A DNA stretch of 64,000 nucleotides, from the NCBI RefSeq assembly GCF_947495825.1, contig NZ_CANMAH010000006.1, forward strand, positions 1 through 64,000. Direction: 5' to 3'. The notes beneath the pieces are model-generated. The model was not told the DNA's origin, did not search any database, and worked only from the letters and a program-made list of their open reading frames with translations. The position numbers and the translations under genes are program-made. Within the stretch, counting starts at the first letter, position 1. The number at the start of each line of letters is the position of its first letter. Below, one piece after another: positions 56,592-64,000 of this stretch. Source of the stretch: an uncultured Psychrobacter sp. (GTDB lineage Bacteria > Pseudomonadota > Gammaproteobacteria > Pseudomonadales > Moraxellaceae).

Positions 56592-58625
56592 CTACTTAGA
56601 CTGCGTTGAACCATACTGAGTATTAAAATAAAAGACACGTTTCTCTCTTTTAGGTAGAGTTGCAGATACAGTCTTGATCGTGCCATTTTGTCCATTGCTT
56701 AGACCATCACTAAAAACCCCAGCTGCTCGGGCTGGAGCAGCTAGTACAGAAGTCACAGTAGAATCTGCAGGGTTGTTAGGGTCTTCTCGCTGTAGGATGT
56801 CTTGCATGACAAAGTTATGAATAGCAATATTTGCTCGATTGGTTGCAGTGATTTTGTAGGCAATGCACTGACCGGGTCTAATGTCTGTACCTGCTCCAGT
56901 TGTGGAACTAGAAAGCGGGTTTTTGCTATAGGTTAGGTTGGCAAAATTAGTAAACTTACAGTCGTTTGCAGCTTGCTCTTTTTCTAGTACTAGGGCGGCA
57001 TTGTTGGCAACGACTCTTCCAAAGTTATTGTCCGAATAAACATAATTACCTTCACCTAAAGAGAGATTATGTTTTTGAGTAGTTGTGCGAATAGAATAGG
57101 CTGGGTTTGTACTATTGTTAGTTTCAATAATGCAGACAGTCTTGTTACCAGTCAATTCAAAACCAGTTAATGTGATTTGATATCTGCCTATATTGCTCCC
57201 CGAGTTTTCTACAGTTTTTGTGGCATAGACTGTAGTAGTGTCGGCACAGTTCACCAAACTAACGGTACTACCAGCTATTCCAGTTTCTGTAGTATCAAAC
57301 AGTCCATTAAAATAAAGTGTATTGTTATATGCACCACTATCTATAGTAGCGTTTCTAATGTCTGCCTGAGCTTCAGTGATACCACCGTTATCATTAAAGA
57401 CAGTACCTGAGAATGTATAGCTCGCTGGACCGTTGGTAATGGTACAAGTGATCTCATCACCATAAGTAGTATTGGCAATAGTGAATGATCGAGTTTTGGC
57501 AGCTGCATCATATTGCATCGCAGCAGTGGGCATGACGGTTGTGCTACCAGTTGTGGCATTAGTACAGGTGTAAGTCGCATTATAATTGGCTATATCACCA
57601 AGCATAGATCCGTTTATGACTCTTTCAGTAATCGTATACGTTGTGCTTTCGGCTAAATTTATGACGTTGCTACTATTGCTAGTAATCGTTGAGCCTGTAC
57701 CCGTGGTTGTAAAGCTATTGCTAGCGACAGAACCACCAGTTACTTTTATTTCAAATTGGTCGCGTTTGGCATTACTGTCATTAACACGCGTACCGTTCAA
57801 GACTTTTTTGACAACTAGCTTTGGTGGGGCAAGACAGAAGTAGAAGTCTGAGTAGCCTACGATATGTGCACCATTAATTTCTCGCTTTGTATTGTTATGT
57901 TTTAAACTCAAAGGAGTATTAGCAATATTGTAATTCCAACTAGTATCAATGTTACATTCTCCGACCCCGCAGTTTTCGCCCTCTCTTGCCGTTACTATAT
58001 TATTATTGGCATTAACAGTTTGAAAAATACTATTAAATGTCAGTTTTCCATTATTGGTAGATACATCTACTTGCTCAATATAGGGTGTAAAACTGAAAAA
58101 ATAGTAGTTCACCTTTGTAGAGTCTAGATCTTGTATTTTATAGCCTGTTTTACTTACAGAACGATTAATACTTATATTTAAAATATGATTAGTTTTTGCG
58201 CTAGTAGAATCATGAGATAAGTTAAGGGCAGACGAAGTAACACCGTTGACGGATCCATAAAATGGTGGTTGACCATAGTCATTGTTTAGATCTACTGCTA
58301 GAGGAAAATTAATGTTAAAGATTTTATTACCTGTAGCTTCAGTAAATGTAAAATCCTTCGTGATACTTCCTGCGCTCCAACTTAGAGATTGAGTTTCTAT
58401 AGGAGTATGTTTTGGTGGACTTGCGCCTATATAATACATTTTATGTCCAGATGGACAGCTAGCTATTTCGGAAGTTGGGGAAGACTCAAAAAGGTTGAGG
58501 TTAGCTACAGATAAGTTACTCACTAACAGAGAAATGATAAAAGCTATCAACGCTAGTATTCGGTATATATAGTGATTAAATGAATAGCTACTAATTAAAT
58601 CTAAAAAGCGTTGAACTTGATGCAT
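56592..58625 (-). CDS. Large adhesin-like surface protein A2
   Basis: This 677-residue protein is the paralogue of A1 and the first gene of the block on the minus strand. Its signal region is long (about 1-44, with LALIAFIISLLVSNLSVANL). The same parts follow: SCPSGHKMYYIGASPPKHTP, TGYKIQDLDST, the prealbumin-like domain (KKVLNGTRVNDSNAKRDQF; TYGDEITCTITNG), the SdrD-B-like domain (FSGTVFNDNGGITEAQ; LFDTTETGIAGSTVSLVNC) and the C-terminal module (KEQAANDC; RPGQCIAYKITATN) ending FYFNTQYGSTQSK. It is transcribed divergently from aceE. Confidence 0.8.
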   Translation of the reverse strand: MHQVQRFLDLISSYSFNHYIYRILALIAFIISLLVSNLSVANLNLFESSPTSEIASCPSGHKMYYIGASPPKHTPIETQSLSWSAGSITKDFTFTEATGNKIFNINFPLAVDLNNDYGQPPFYGSVNGVTSSALNLSHDSTSAKTNHILNISINRSVSKTGYKIQDLDSTKVNYYFFSFTPYIEQVDVSTNNGKLTFNSIFQTVNANNNIVTAREGENCGVGECNIDTSWNYNIANTPLSLKHNNTKREINGAHIVGYSDFYFCLAPPKLVVKKVLNGTRVNDSNAKRDQFEIKVTGGSVASNSFTTTGTGSTITSNSSNVINLAESTTYTITERVINGSMLGDIANYNATYTCTNATTGSTTVMPTAAMQYDAAAKTRSFTIANTTYGDEITCTITNGPASYTFSGTVFNDNGGITEAQADIRNATIDSGAYNNTLYFNGLFDTTETGIAGSTVSLVNCADTTTVYATKTVENSGSNIGRYQITLTGFELTGNKTVCIIETNNSTNPAYSIRTTTQKHNLSLGEGNYVYSDNNFGRVVANNAALVLEKEQAANDCKFTNFANLTYSKNPLSSSTTGAGTDIRPGQCIAYKITATNRANIAIHNFVMQDILQREDPNNPADSTVTSVLAAPARAAGVFSDGLSNGQNGTIKTVSATLPKREKRVFYFNTQYGSTQSK

Positions 58626-59217
58626 AGTATTGTTCCCAAACCAAATATAGGTTTAATTTGTATACTTATTTATTATTTCTATACATATTATTTAATATAT
58701 TATGTTAGAAGATATGTAATATAGCTTCCATATATATGGCTACCAGCGGTTGATTTGATACGATGAGGGTTGTTTAGTTATAGGGTAAATACAGTTGATG
58801 CCTAAGAAAACAGAATGGGAATAGAAGAGATGAAGTGTATTTTTTATTATCATTTTTAAAAAAACTAATCGCTATTTATTTATAAAATACTTGTTATGTT
58901 GTCATTTCTCTACAGCCATAAACATTTGCATCATAAGCGCTTATAATAAATACCTATCCCTGTTTTATAATCATACATATAGGTATTGTAAGTATGGTTG
59001 ATAACTGACGTTAATGATCAAAGAGGTTGGGCAGCCAATATTGTATTTGAGCTTGTTAACCCTTTAATTACAAAGAACATTATTCGTATAACTGCATGAG
59101 ACAATCAAATGCTTAAGCGCAGTAAGGACGTCGTAAAGTAAACCATATCTCATCACACACTATTTAATAACGACCTACCATAAGGTGGGAATGACTCATA
59201 TAAAAGGACAGACAAAG
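58626..59217. other. Divergent region between the surface cluster and aceE
   Basis: This 592-base AT-rich gap is the longest in the window. It should contain the promoters of A2 and aceE. I see no hairpin, RNA gene or reading frame worth calling in it. Confidence 0.5.
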
Positions 59218-62037
59218 ATGAATTATTATAAGGATGCTGATAGCACCGAAACGCAAGAATGGTTGGAAGCTTTTGAATCCGTCATTAAGCATGCCGATAA
59301 AGATCGGGCGCAGTTCTTACTCAAAGCTTTATACAATATGGCGGTACAAGAAGGGCTACCATTTAACCGCCTAGATACGGCCTACATTAATACGATTGCA
59401 GTCGAAGATGAGCCTATGTATCCTGGTGATCTGGCTATCGAGCGTAAGATTCGTGCTTTGATTCGCTACAATGCCTTGGCGATGGTCATGCGTGCGAATA
59501 AGAACGATGATGATTTGGGTGGTCACTTGGCGACATTTGCCTCTAGTGCGACTCTTTATGAGACTGGCTTCAACCATTTTTTCCGTGCCGCTAACGACCA
59601 CTTCGGTGGCGATATGGTCTACTATCAAGGTCACTCAGCACCAGGTATCTATGCCCGCTCTTATTTAGAAGGCCGTTTGACAGAAGAGCAGCTTGATAAT
59701 TTTCGTCGTGAAGTCGGCGGTAAAGGTCTATCAAGCTACCCACATCCATACTTAATGCCAGACTACTGGCAGTTCCCAACTGTATCAATGGGTCTTGGAC
59801 CTATTATGTCGATCTATCATGCTCACGTGCATCGCTACATGGAAAACCGCGGTTTGCTAGAGGCTGAGGGTCGTAAGATTTGGACATTTTTGGGAGATGG
59901 CGAAACTGATGAGCCAGAAAGCTTAGGTGCAATCTCACTTGCCGGTCGCGAAAAGCTCGATAACCTCATATGGGTAATCAACTGTAACCTACAGCGACTC
60001 GATGGCCCAGTGCGTGGTAACGGCAAAATTATTCAAGAGCTTGAGTCTGTCTTTCGCGGTGCCGGCTGGCGCGTAATTAAAGTTATTTGGGGCGGCAAGT
60101 GGGATACGCTACTGGATAAAGATGAAACTGGCGTACTAAAACACCGTATGGAAGAGGTGGTCGATGGTGAGTACCAGCTTTATGAAGCACGCCAGCCTGA
60201 ATTTACCCGCAAAGAATTTTTCGGTAAATATCCAGAGCTTGAAGAGATGGCAAGTGAGCTAACTGATTATGATATCTCACGCCTAAACCGCGGTGGTCAT
60301 GACCCAATGAAAGTGTACGCTGCCTTTAGTGAAGCAATGAAAACCAAAGGTCAGCCGACCGTTGTCTTGGTTAAAACTGTTAAAGGTTACGGCCTATCTA
60401 CCCAAGCGCAAGCGGTCAATAAGTCGCATCAGATCAAAAAGCTGGATCAAGACTCGTTGATGTATTTCCGAGATCGTTTTGAGTTGCCGTTTACGGATGA
60501 ACAATTAGAGACCTTACCATTTTATCGTCCCGAAGAAAATTCACCAGAAATGAAATATCTAAAAGGGCGTCGTGAGGCCTTAGGTGGTCATCTACCAAAC
60601 CGCCGTAGTGGTCATATTCCGCTTCCTATTCCTGACTTGTCTATCTTTGATCGAGTATTAAAAGGCAGTAACGGTAAAGAGCAATCAACGACGATGGTGT
60701 TCGTGCGTTTATTATCAGCGATGTTAAAAAACAAAGACATCCAAGACCGTGTGGTACCTATTGTACCTGATGAAGCACGTACGTTTGGTTTAGAAGGTAT
60801 GTTCCGTCAATTAGGTATCTACTCAGCTTCTGGGCAAAAATACACGCCTGAAGACAGTGAAGCTTTGATGGGTTATAAAGAAGCCATCGATGGTCATATG
60901 TTAGAAGAAGGCATCAATGAAGCGGGTGCGATGAGTACTTGGATTGCACTAGCAACCAGTTATTCTGTCAACGCCTTACCGATGATTCCTCTATATATTT
61001 ACTATTCTATGTTTGGTTTCCAACGCGTTGGTGACTTGGCATGGGCAGCTGGTGACTGTCAGGCACAGGGCTTTTTGTTAGGAGCAACTGCTGGTCGTAC
61101 TACGCTAAATGGTGAAGGCTTACAGCATCAAGATGGCCATTCACAAATTCTCTTTAACGTCGTGCCCAATTGTGTGACTTATGATCCTTGTTTTGGTTAT
61201 GAGCTAGCAGTAGTGATGCATGATGGTCTGCGCCGGATGTATGGCGAAGGGGAACGTGTTTTTTATTACTTAACCCTAATGAATGAGAACTACGAGCAAC
61301 CTGAAATGCCAGAGGGTGTTGAAGAAGGCATCAAACGCGGTATGTACTTGCTTGAAGACAATGGTTCAAGCCAAGTTCAGCTATTAGGTTCTGGTGTTAT
61401 CTTACGTGAAGTACAAAAAGCATCAAAAATACTAAAAGATGAGTTCAATATCACATCTAACGTATGGAGTGTGACCAGCTTTAATGAGCTGACTCGTGAT
61501 GGTATGGCTTGTGATGATTACAACCGTTTGCATCCTATGGAAGAAGAAAAGGTATCATGGGTGACAGAGCAGCTTGCACCGCATGAAGGTATCGTGGTTG
61601 CAGCAACGGACTATATGCGCAATTACTCAGAGCAAATCCGTGGTTGGTTACCGGATAACCGTCCTTATACTACTTTAGGTACAGATGGCTATGGTCGCTC
61701 AGATACGCGTGAACAGTTACGTAGTTTCTTCCACGTAGATGCTGCTCATATTGTAGTTGCAACGCTTAAACGCTTAGCTGATGAAGGTGAAGTGGAGATG
61801 CGTTTGGTCAAAGATGCTATCTCAAGCTTTGATATTGAAGTAGATCAGCCGCCTGCATGGCAGCAGCAGCCTTATTATGATCATTTCCCAGATGCGCCAG
61901 CCCCAGCATCTGACAACGTTAATCCAAATCCTGTACCTGAGTTTGATGATGAAGATGACGATGAGATTAGCACAGAAGGCCGCGCTGAAGATCAAGCTGA
62001 TGCCAAATTACTTAATGATGGTGACGTCGAAGAATAA
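59218..62037 (+). CDS. aceE: Pyruvate dehydrogenase E1 component (homodimeric)
   Basis: AceE decarboxylates pyruvate with thiamine diphosphate and passes the acetyl group to the E2 lipoyl domains. The TPP-binding motif runs from GDGETDEPESLGAISLAGR to NCNLQRLDGPV. Other family blocks are GHSAPGIYARSYLEGRL, PDEARTFGLEGMFRQLGIYS and ATAGRTTLNGEGLQHQDGHS. The start at 59218 (MNYYKDAD) has AAAGGA upstream; the frame remains open from a GTG at 59185. The 939 residues exceed E. coli's 887, partly through an acidic Asp/Glu-rich tail after about 895. aceF follows by 51 bases. Confidence 0.97.
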   Translation: MNYYKDADSTETQEWLEAFESVIKHADKDRAQFLLKALYNMAVQEGLPFNRLDTAYINTIAVEDEPMYPGDLAIERKIRALIRYNALAMVMRANKNDDDLGGHLATFASSATLYETGFNHFFRAANDHFGGDMVYYQGHSAPGIYARSYLEGRLTEEQLDNFRREVGGKGLSSYPHPYLMPDYWQFPTVSMGLGPIMSIYHAHVHRYMENRGLLEAEGRKIWTFLGDGETDEPESLGAISLAGREKLDNLIWVINCNLQRLDGPVRGNGKIIQELESVFRGAGWRVIKVIWGGKWDTLLDKDETGVLKHRMEEVVDGEYQLYEARQPEFTRKEFFGKYPELEEMASELTDYDISRLNRGGHDPMKVYAAFSEAMKTKGQPTVVLVKTVKGYGLSTQAQAVNKSHQIKKLDQDSLMYFRDRFELPFTDEQLETLPFYRPEENSPEMKYLKGRREALGGHLPNRRSGHIPLPIPDLSIFDRVLKGSNGKEQSTTMVFVRLLSAMLKNKDIQDRVVPIVPDEARTFGLEGMFRQLGIYSASGQKYTPEDSEALMGYKEAIDGHMLEEGINEAGAMSTWIALATSYSVNALPMIPLYIYYSMFGFQRVGDLAWAAGDCQAQGFLLGATAGRTTLNGEGLQHQDGHSQILFNVVPNCVTYDPCFGYELAVVMHDGLRRMYGEGERVFYYLTLMNENYEQPEMPEGVEEGIKRGMYLLEDNGSSQVQLLGSGVILREVQKASKILKDEFNITSNVWSVTSFNELTRDGMACDDYNRLHPMEEEKVSWVTEQLAPHEGIVVAATDYMRNYSEQIRGWLPDNRPYTTLGTDGYGRSDTREQLRSFFHVDAAHIVVATLKRLADEGEVEMRLVKDAISSFDIEVDQPPAWQQQPYYDHFPDAPAPASDNVNPNPVPEFDDEDDDEISTEGRAEDQADAKLLNDGDVEE

Positions 62038-62088
62038 TAGCTAAATAATAACTATAAGACGTTGTAATCATAAGACCAGGAGAAAAAA

Positions 62089-63852
62089 ATGGATATTAAA
62101 GCCCCCGATTTAGGTGTCGATAGCGCCGAAGTCAGTGAAATTATGGTAGAAGTCGGTGATGTTATCGCTAAAGACGATAATATTATCTTAATAGAATCTG
62201 ATAAAGCCTCAGTCGAAGTGCCCAGTTCTGCTGCTGGTAAGGTCACTAAGGTGAATGTTGCTGTCGGTGATCAAGTCAGTGAAGGCATGGTACTTATCGA
62301 ACTCGATAGCGATGCTGATACTGACAGTCAAGATGATAGTCAAGGCGTGGATAAAGACAGCGAACAAGCGCCTGCAACTGAAAAGCAAGATGAGCAACAA
62401 GCTACTAAGAAAGAAGAGCAAAAAGACTCATCTAAATCTACTGATTCTGACTCATCTAAATCTACTGAGAAGACAGGAAAAGCAACGACTCATGCTTTGC
62501 CAGATATGGGTGTTGATGAGGCGCAAGTAGCCGAGATTATGGTCAGTGTTGGTGATGTGGTCAGTGCCGATCAATCAATTTTGCTAATTGAATCTGATAA
62601 AGCTTCGGTTGAAGTACCAGCGCCAGAAAACGGCAAAGTTGAGAAAATACTTGTCGAAGCGGGTGATATGGTCGCCAATGGTCAAGACTTCATTGTCATC
62701 GTTGGCACTGGTGGCAGTGGCAGTGATGATACTAGCGATGAAGAACAAGCGACTGAAGCGCAAACGCAGCCCAGCTCAGATAATAAAGATGCTAGTTCTG
62801 ACGCTTCTAGCAAGAGTGCTGCATCATCTGCCAAGCAAACGACTGGTGAGCCCAAGCAAGCTGAGGTAAAGTCGACTTCTGCGAACGCACAAGGTGGTAA
62901 GCTTACAGAGTCTCAGGTTAATGAGAAGTTAACCGATGTCTATGCAGGTCCTGCAGTACGTAAGCTCGCCCGTCAGTTAGGCGTAGACATTACTCAAGTA
63001 AATGGATCAGCTCTAAATGACCGTATCTTAAAAGAAGACTTGTTTGCGCACGTCAAAGAAAGTTTGAGTACCCAAAAAACTGCACCTGCTAGCGGCAATG
63101 TAGTGAGTTCGAGTCTACCAAACTTACCAGACATGAGTAATACCGAGATTTGGGGCGAGACTGAAGTACAAGATCTTAGCCGTCTACAAAAAGTCTCAAT
63201 TCCGCAGCTCAACTACAATACTTATCTACCTCAAGTGACCCAGTTTGATGTATCAGATATTACGGAAACTGAAAAGCTACGTGGCGAGCTAAAAGGCGGT
63301 ATGAAAAAAGAAGGCATTGGTCTGACTATCTTAGCCTTTATCGTTAAAGCAACTGCTTACGCGCTTACTCAGCATCCACGCTTTAACAGCCACTTAAGTG
63401 ATGATAATACGCAAATTATCTTGCGTAAAACTGTCAATATGGGTATTGCAGTAGCGACTGATGATGGTTTGATAGTCCCAGTGATTAAAAATGCGCAAGA
63501 CAAAGGTATCAAGCAGATTGCGATTGAGATTGGTGAGCTGGCTGCGAAAGCGCGTGACAAAAAGCTCAGTACCAAAGATCTGCAAGGTGCTAGCTTTACG
63601 ATTTCAAGTCAAGGTGTTTTGGGTGGTACGTCGTTTACGCCACTAGTCAACTGGCCACAAGTAGGTATATTAGGCGCCTCTGAAGCAACGATGCAGCCAC
63701 GCTGGAATGCCGATAAGCAGACCTTCGAGCCACGTCTGATGCTACCATTATCATTATCTTATGATCACCGTGTCATTAATGGTGCTGATGCTGCCGTATT
63801 TACGCGCTATGTCGCAAGTTTACTGGCTGATCCACGTCGTATCCTATTGTAA
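62089..63852 (+). CDS. aceF: Dihydrolipoamide acetyltransferase E2 of pyruvate dehydrogenase
   Basis: E2 forms the core of the complex and transfers acetyl to CoA. Two lipoyl domains carry the lipoylated lysine in ESDKASVEVP (Lys39 and Lys171), joined by Ser/Asp/Lys/Gln-rich linkers. The peripheral-subunit-binding domain lies near 283-325 (AGPAVRKLARQLGVDITQVN) and the catalytic domain from about 345. Catalytic His560 lies in SYDHRVINGAD, where the more common Asp of HxxxDG is Asn564. AGGAG-type bases lie just upstream of the ATG. E. coli E2 has three lipoyl domains. E3 is not in the window. Confidence 0.97.
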   Translation: MDIKAPDLGVDSAEVSEIMVEVGDVIAKDDNIILIESDKASVEVPSSAAGKVTKVNVAVGDQVSEGMVLIELDSDADTDSQDDSQGVDKDSEQAPATEKQDEQQATKKEEQKDSSKSTDSDSSKSTEKTGKATTHALPDMGVDEAQVAEIMVSVGDVVSADQSILLIESDKASVEVPAPENGKVEKILVEAGDMVANGQDFIVIVGTGGSGSDDTSDEEQATEAQTQPSSDNKDASSDASSKSAASSAKQTTGEPKQAEVKSTSANAQGGKLTESQVNEKLTDVYAGPAVRKLARQLGVDITQVNGSALNDRILKEDLFAHVKESLSTQKTAPASGNVVSSSLPNLPDMSNTEIWGETEVQDLSRLQKVSIPQLNYNTYLPQVTQFDVSDITETEKLRGELKGGMKKEGIGLTILAFIVKATAYALTQHPRFNSHLSDDNTQIILRKTVNMGIAVATDDGLIVPVIKNAQDKGIKQIAIEIGELAAKARDKKLSTKDLQGASFTISSQGVLGGTSFTPLVNWPQVGILGASEATMQPRWNADKQTFEPRLMLPLSLSYDHRVINGADAAVFTRYVASLLADPRRILL

Positions 63853-63883
63853 AGCTAGCAGATAATTCATGTAATACTTAAAC

Positions 63884-63912
63884 AAAAAGACTGTCTTTGG
63901 ATGGTCTTTTTT
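63884..63912 (+). terminator. Probable intrinsic terminator after aceF
   Basis: An 8-bp AT-rich stem (AAAAAGAC with GTCTTTTT, 12-base loop) is followed by T. Its low GC content makes it weaker than the others in this window. Confidence 0.55.
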
Positions 63913-64000
63913 ATACTTGTATGTATTTTATAATCTGTCTTTTATAGCCTATGCTAGTTTTTATTAAATAAGACAAACAAAAAAGCCAGCATAAAAGCTG

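Noticed and set aside
51209..58625. A and C proteins as autotransporters or sortase substrates
   Set aside because: They have no C-terminal barrel, LPXTG, hydrophobic sorting tail or type IX-like domain that I can see.
59185..59217. Upstream GTG start for aceE
   Set aside because: The ATG at 59218 has AAAGGA at good spacing and matches the usual AceE N-terminus better; the extra residues look non-conserved.
63970..64000. AAAAAAGCCAGC followed by AAAAGCTG at the right edge as a terminator
   Set aside because: The sequence is cut by the window edge, so the second arm cannot be confirmed.

Overview
The window looks like chromosomal DNA of a Psychrobacter species (Moraxellaceae, Gammaproteobacteria). 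The base composition is moderately AT-rich. The core genes are gammaproteobacterial in type (alaS-lysC-csrA order, homodimeric aceE, sthA, ppsA/ppsR pair). The tmRNA tag reads ANDETYALAA, a gammaproteobacterial-type tag. The genus is inferred from overall gene content and was not checked by a search. I see no prophage, insertion sequence, CRISPR array, rRNA or tRNA. Genes fill most of the window, and the small number of recognisable broken genes (none) suggests a stable core region with one accessory block.

Layout. 0.3-6.5 kb: a CcoI/FixI-type copper ATPase, a Bax-inhibitor-1 family membrane protein, NAD kinase, a YeaC-like protein, a HopJ-family protein and CsrA. 6.9-11.1 kb: aspartokinase with a convincing internal start for a beta subunit, then AlaS. 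11.3-19.4 kb: a DUF389 membrane protein with a long low-complexity N-terminus, a small membrane protein, an L,D-transpeptidase, PrmB-AroC, a carboxylesterase and a permuted papain-like (YiiX-type) protein. 19.4-23.8 kb: ssrA (tmRNA), a questin-oxidase-like protein, the rpsF-rpsR-rplI ribosomal operon and a GYF_2/RDD membrane protein. 23.9-30 kb: PEP synthase with its divergent regulator PpsR, a small lipoprotein and the soluble transhydrogenase SthA. 30.1-36.5 kb: an export cluster (TolC-like, YihY, HlyD-like, two ABC-2 permeases) with no ATP-binding subunit. 36.9-41.7 kb: glycerol kinase, a glycine-zipper protein with DRV repeats, an EEP-family nuclease/phosphatase and a TetR regulator. 59.2-63.9 kb: aceE-aceF of the pyruvate dehydrogenase complex.

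The most interesting block is 41.8-58.6 kb, eight minus-strand genes that all appear to carry Sec signal peptides. Six of them form a tandemly duplicated three-gene cassette: a large adhesin-like protein (A), a small single-domain DUF11-like protein (B, the two copies about 80% identical by eye) and a medium DUF11-repeat protein (C). The cassettes are followed by a 1771-residue protein (D) with DUF11, SdrD-B-like and invasin-like domains and a large predicted outer-membrane beta-barrel, and by a helical periplasmic protein (E). A and C share a C-terminal module with two cysteines around a PGxC motif. C and D share an N-terminal module. Three strong hairpins separate genes inside the block. I infer an uncharacterised surface fibre or adhesin system in which D anchors or exports A, B and C; this is a hypothesis from domain layout only.
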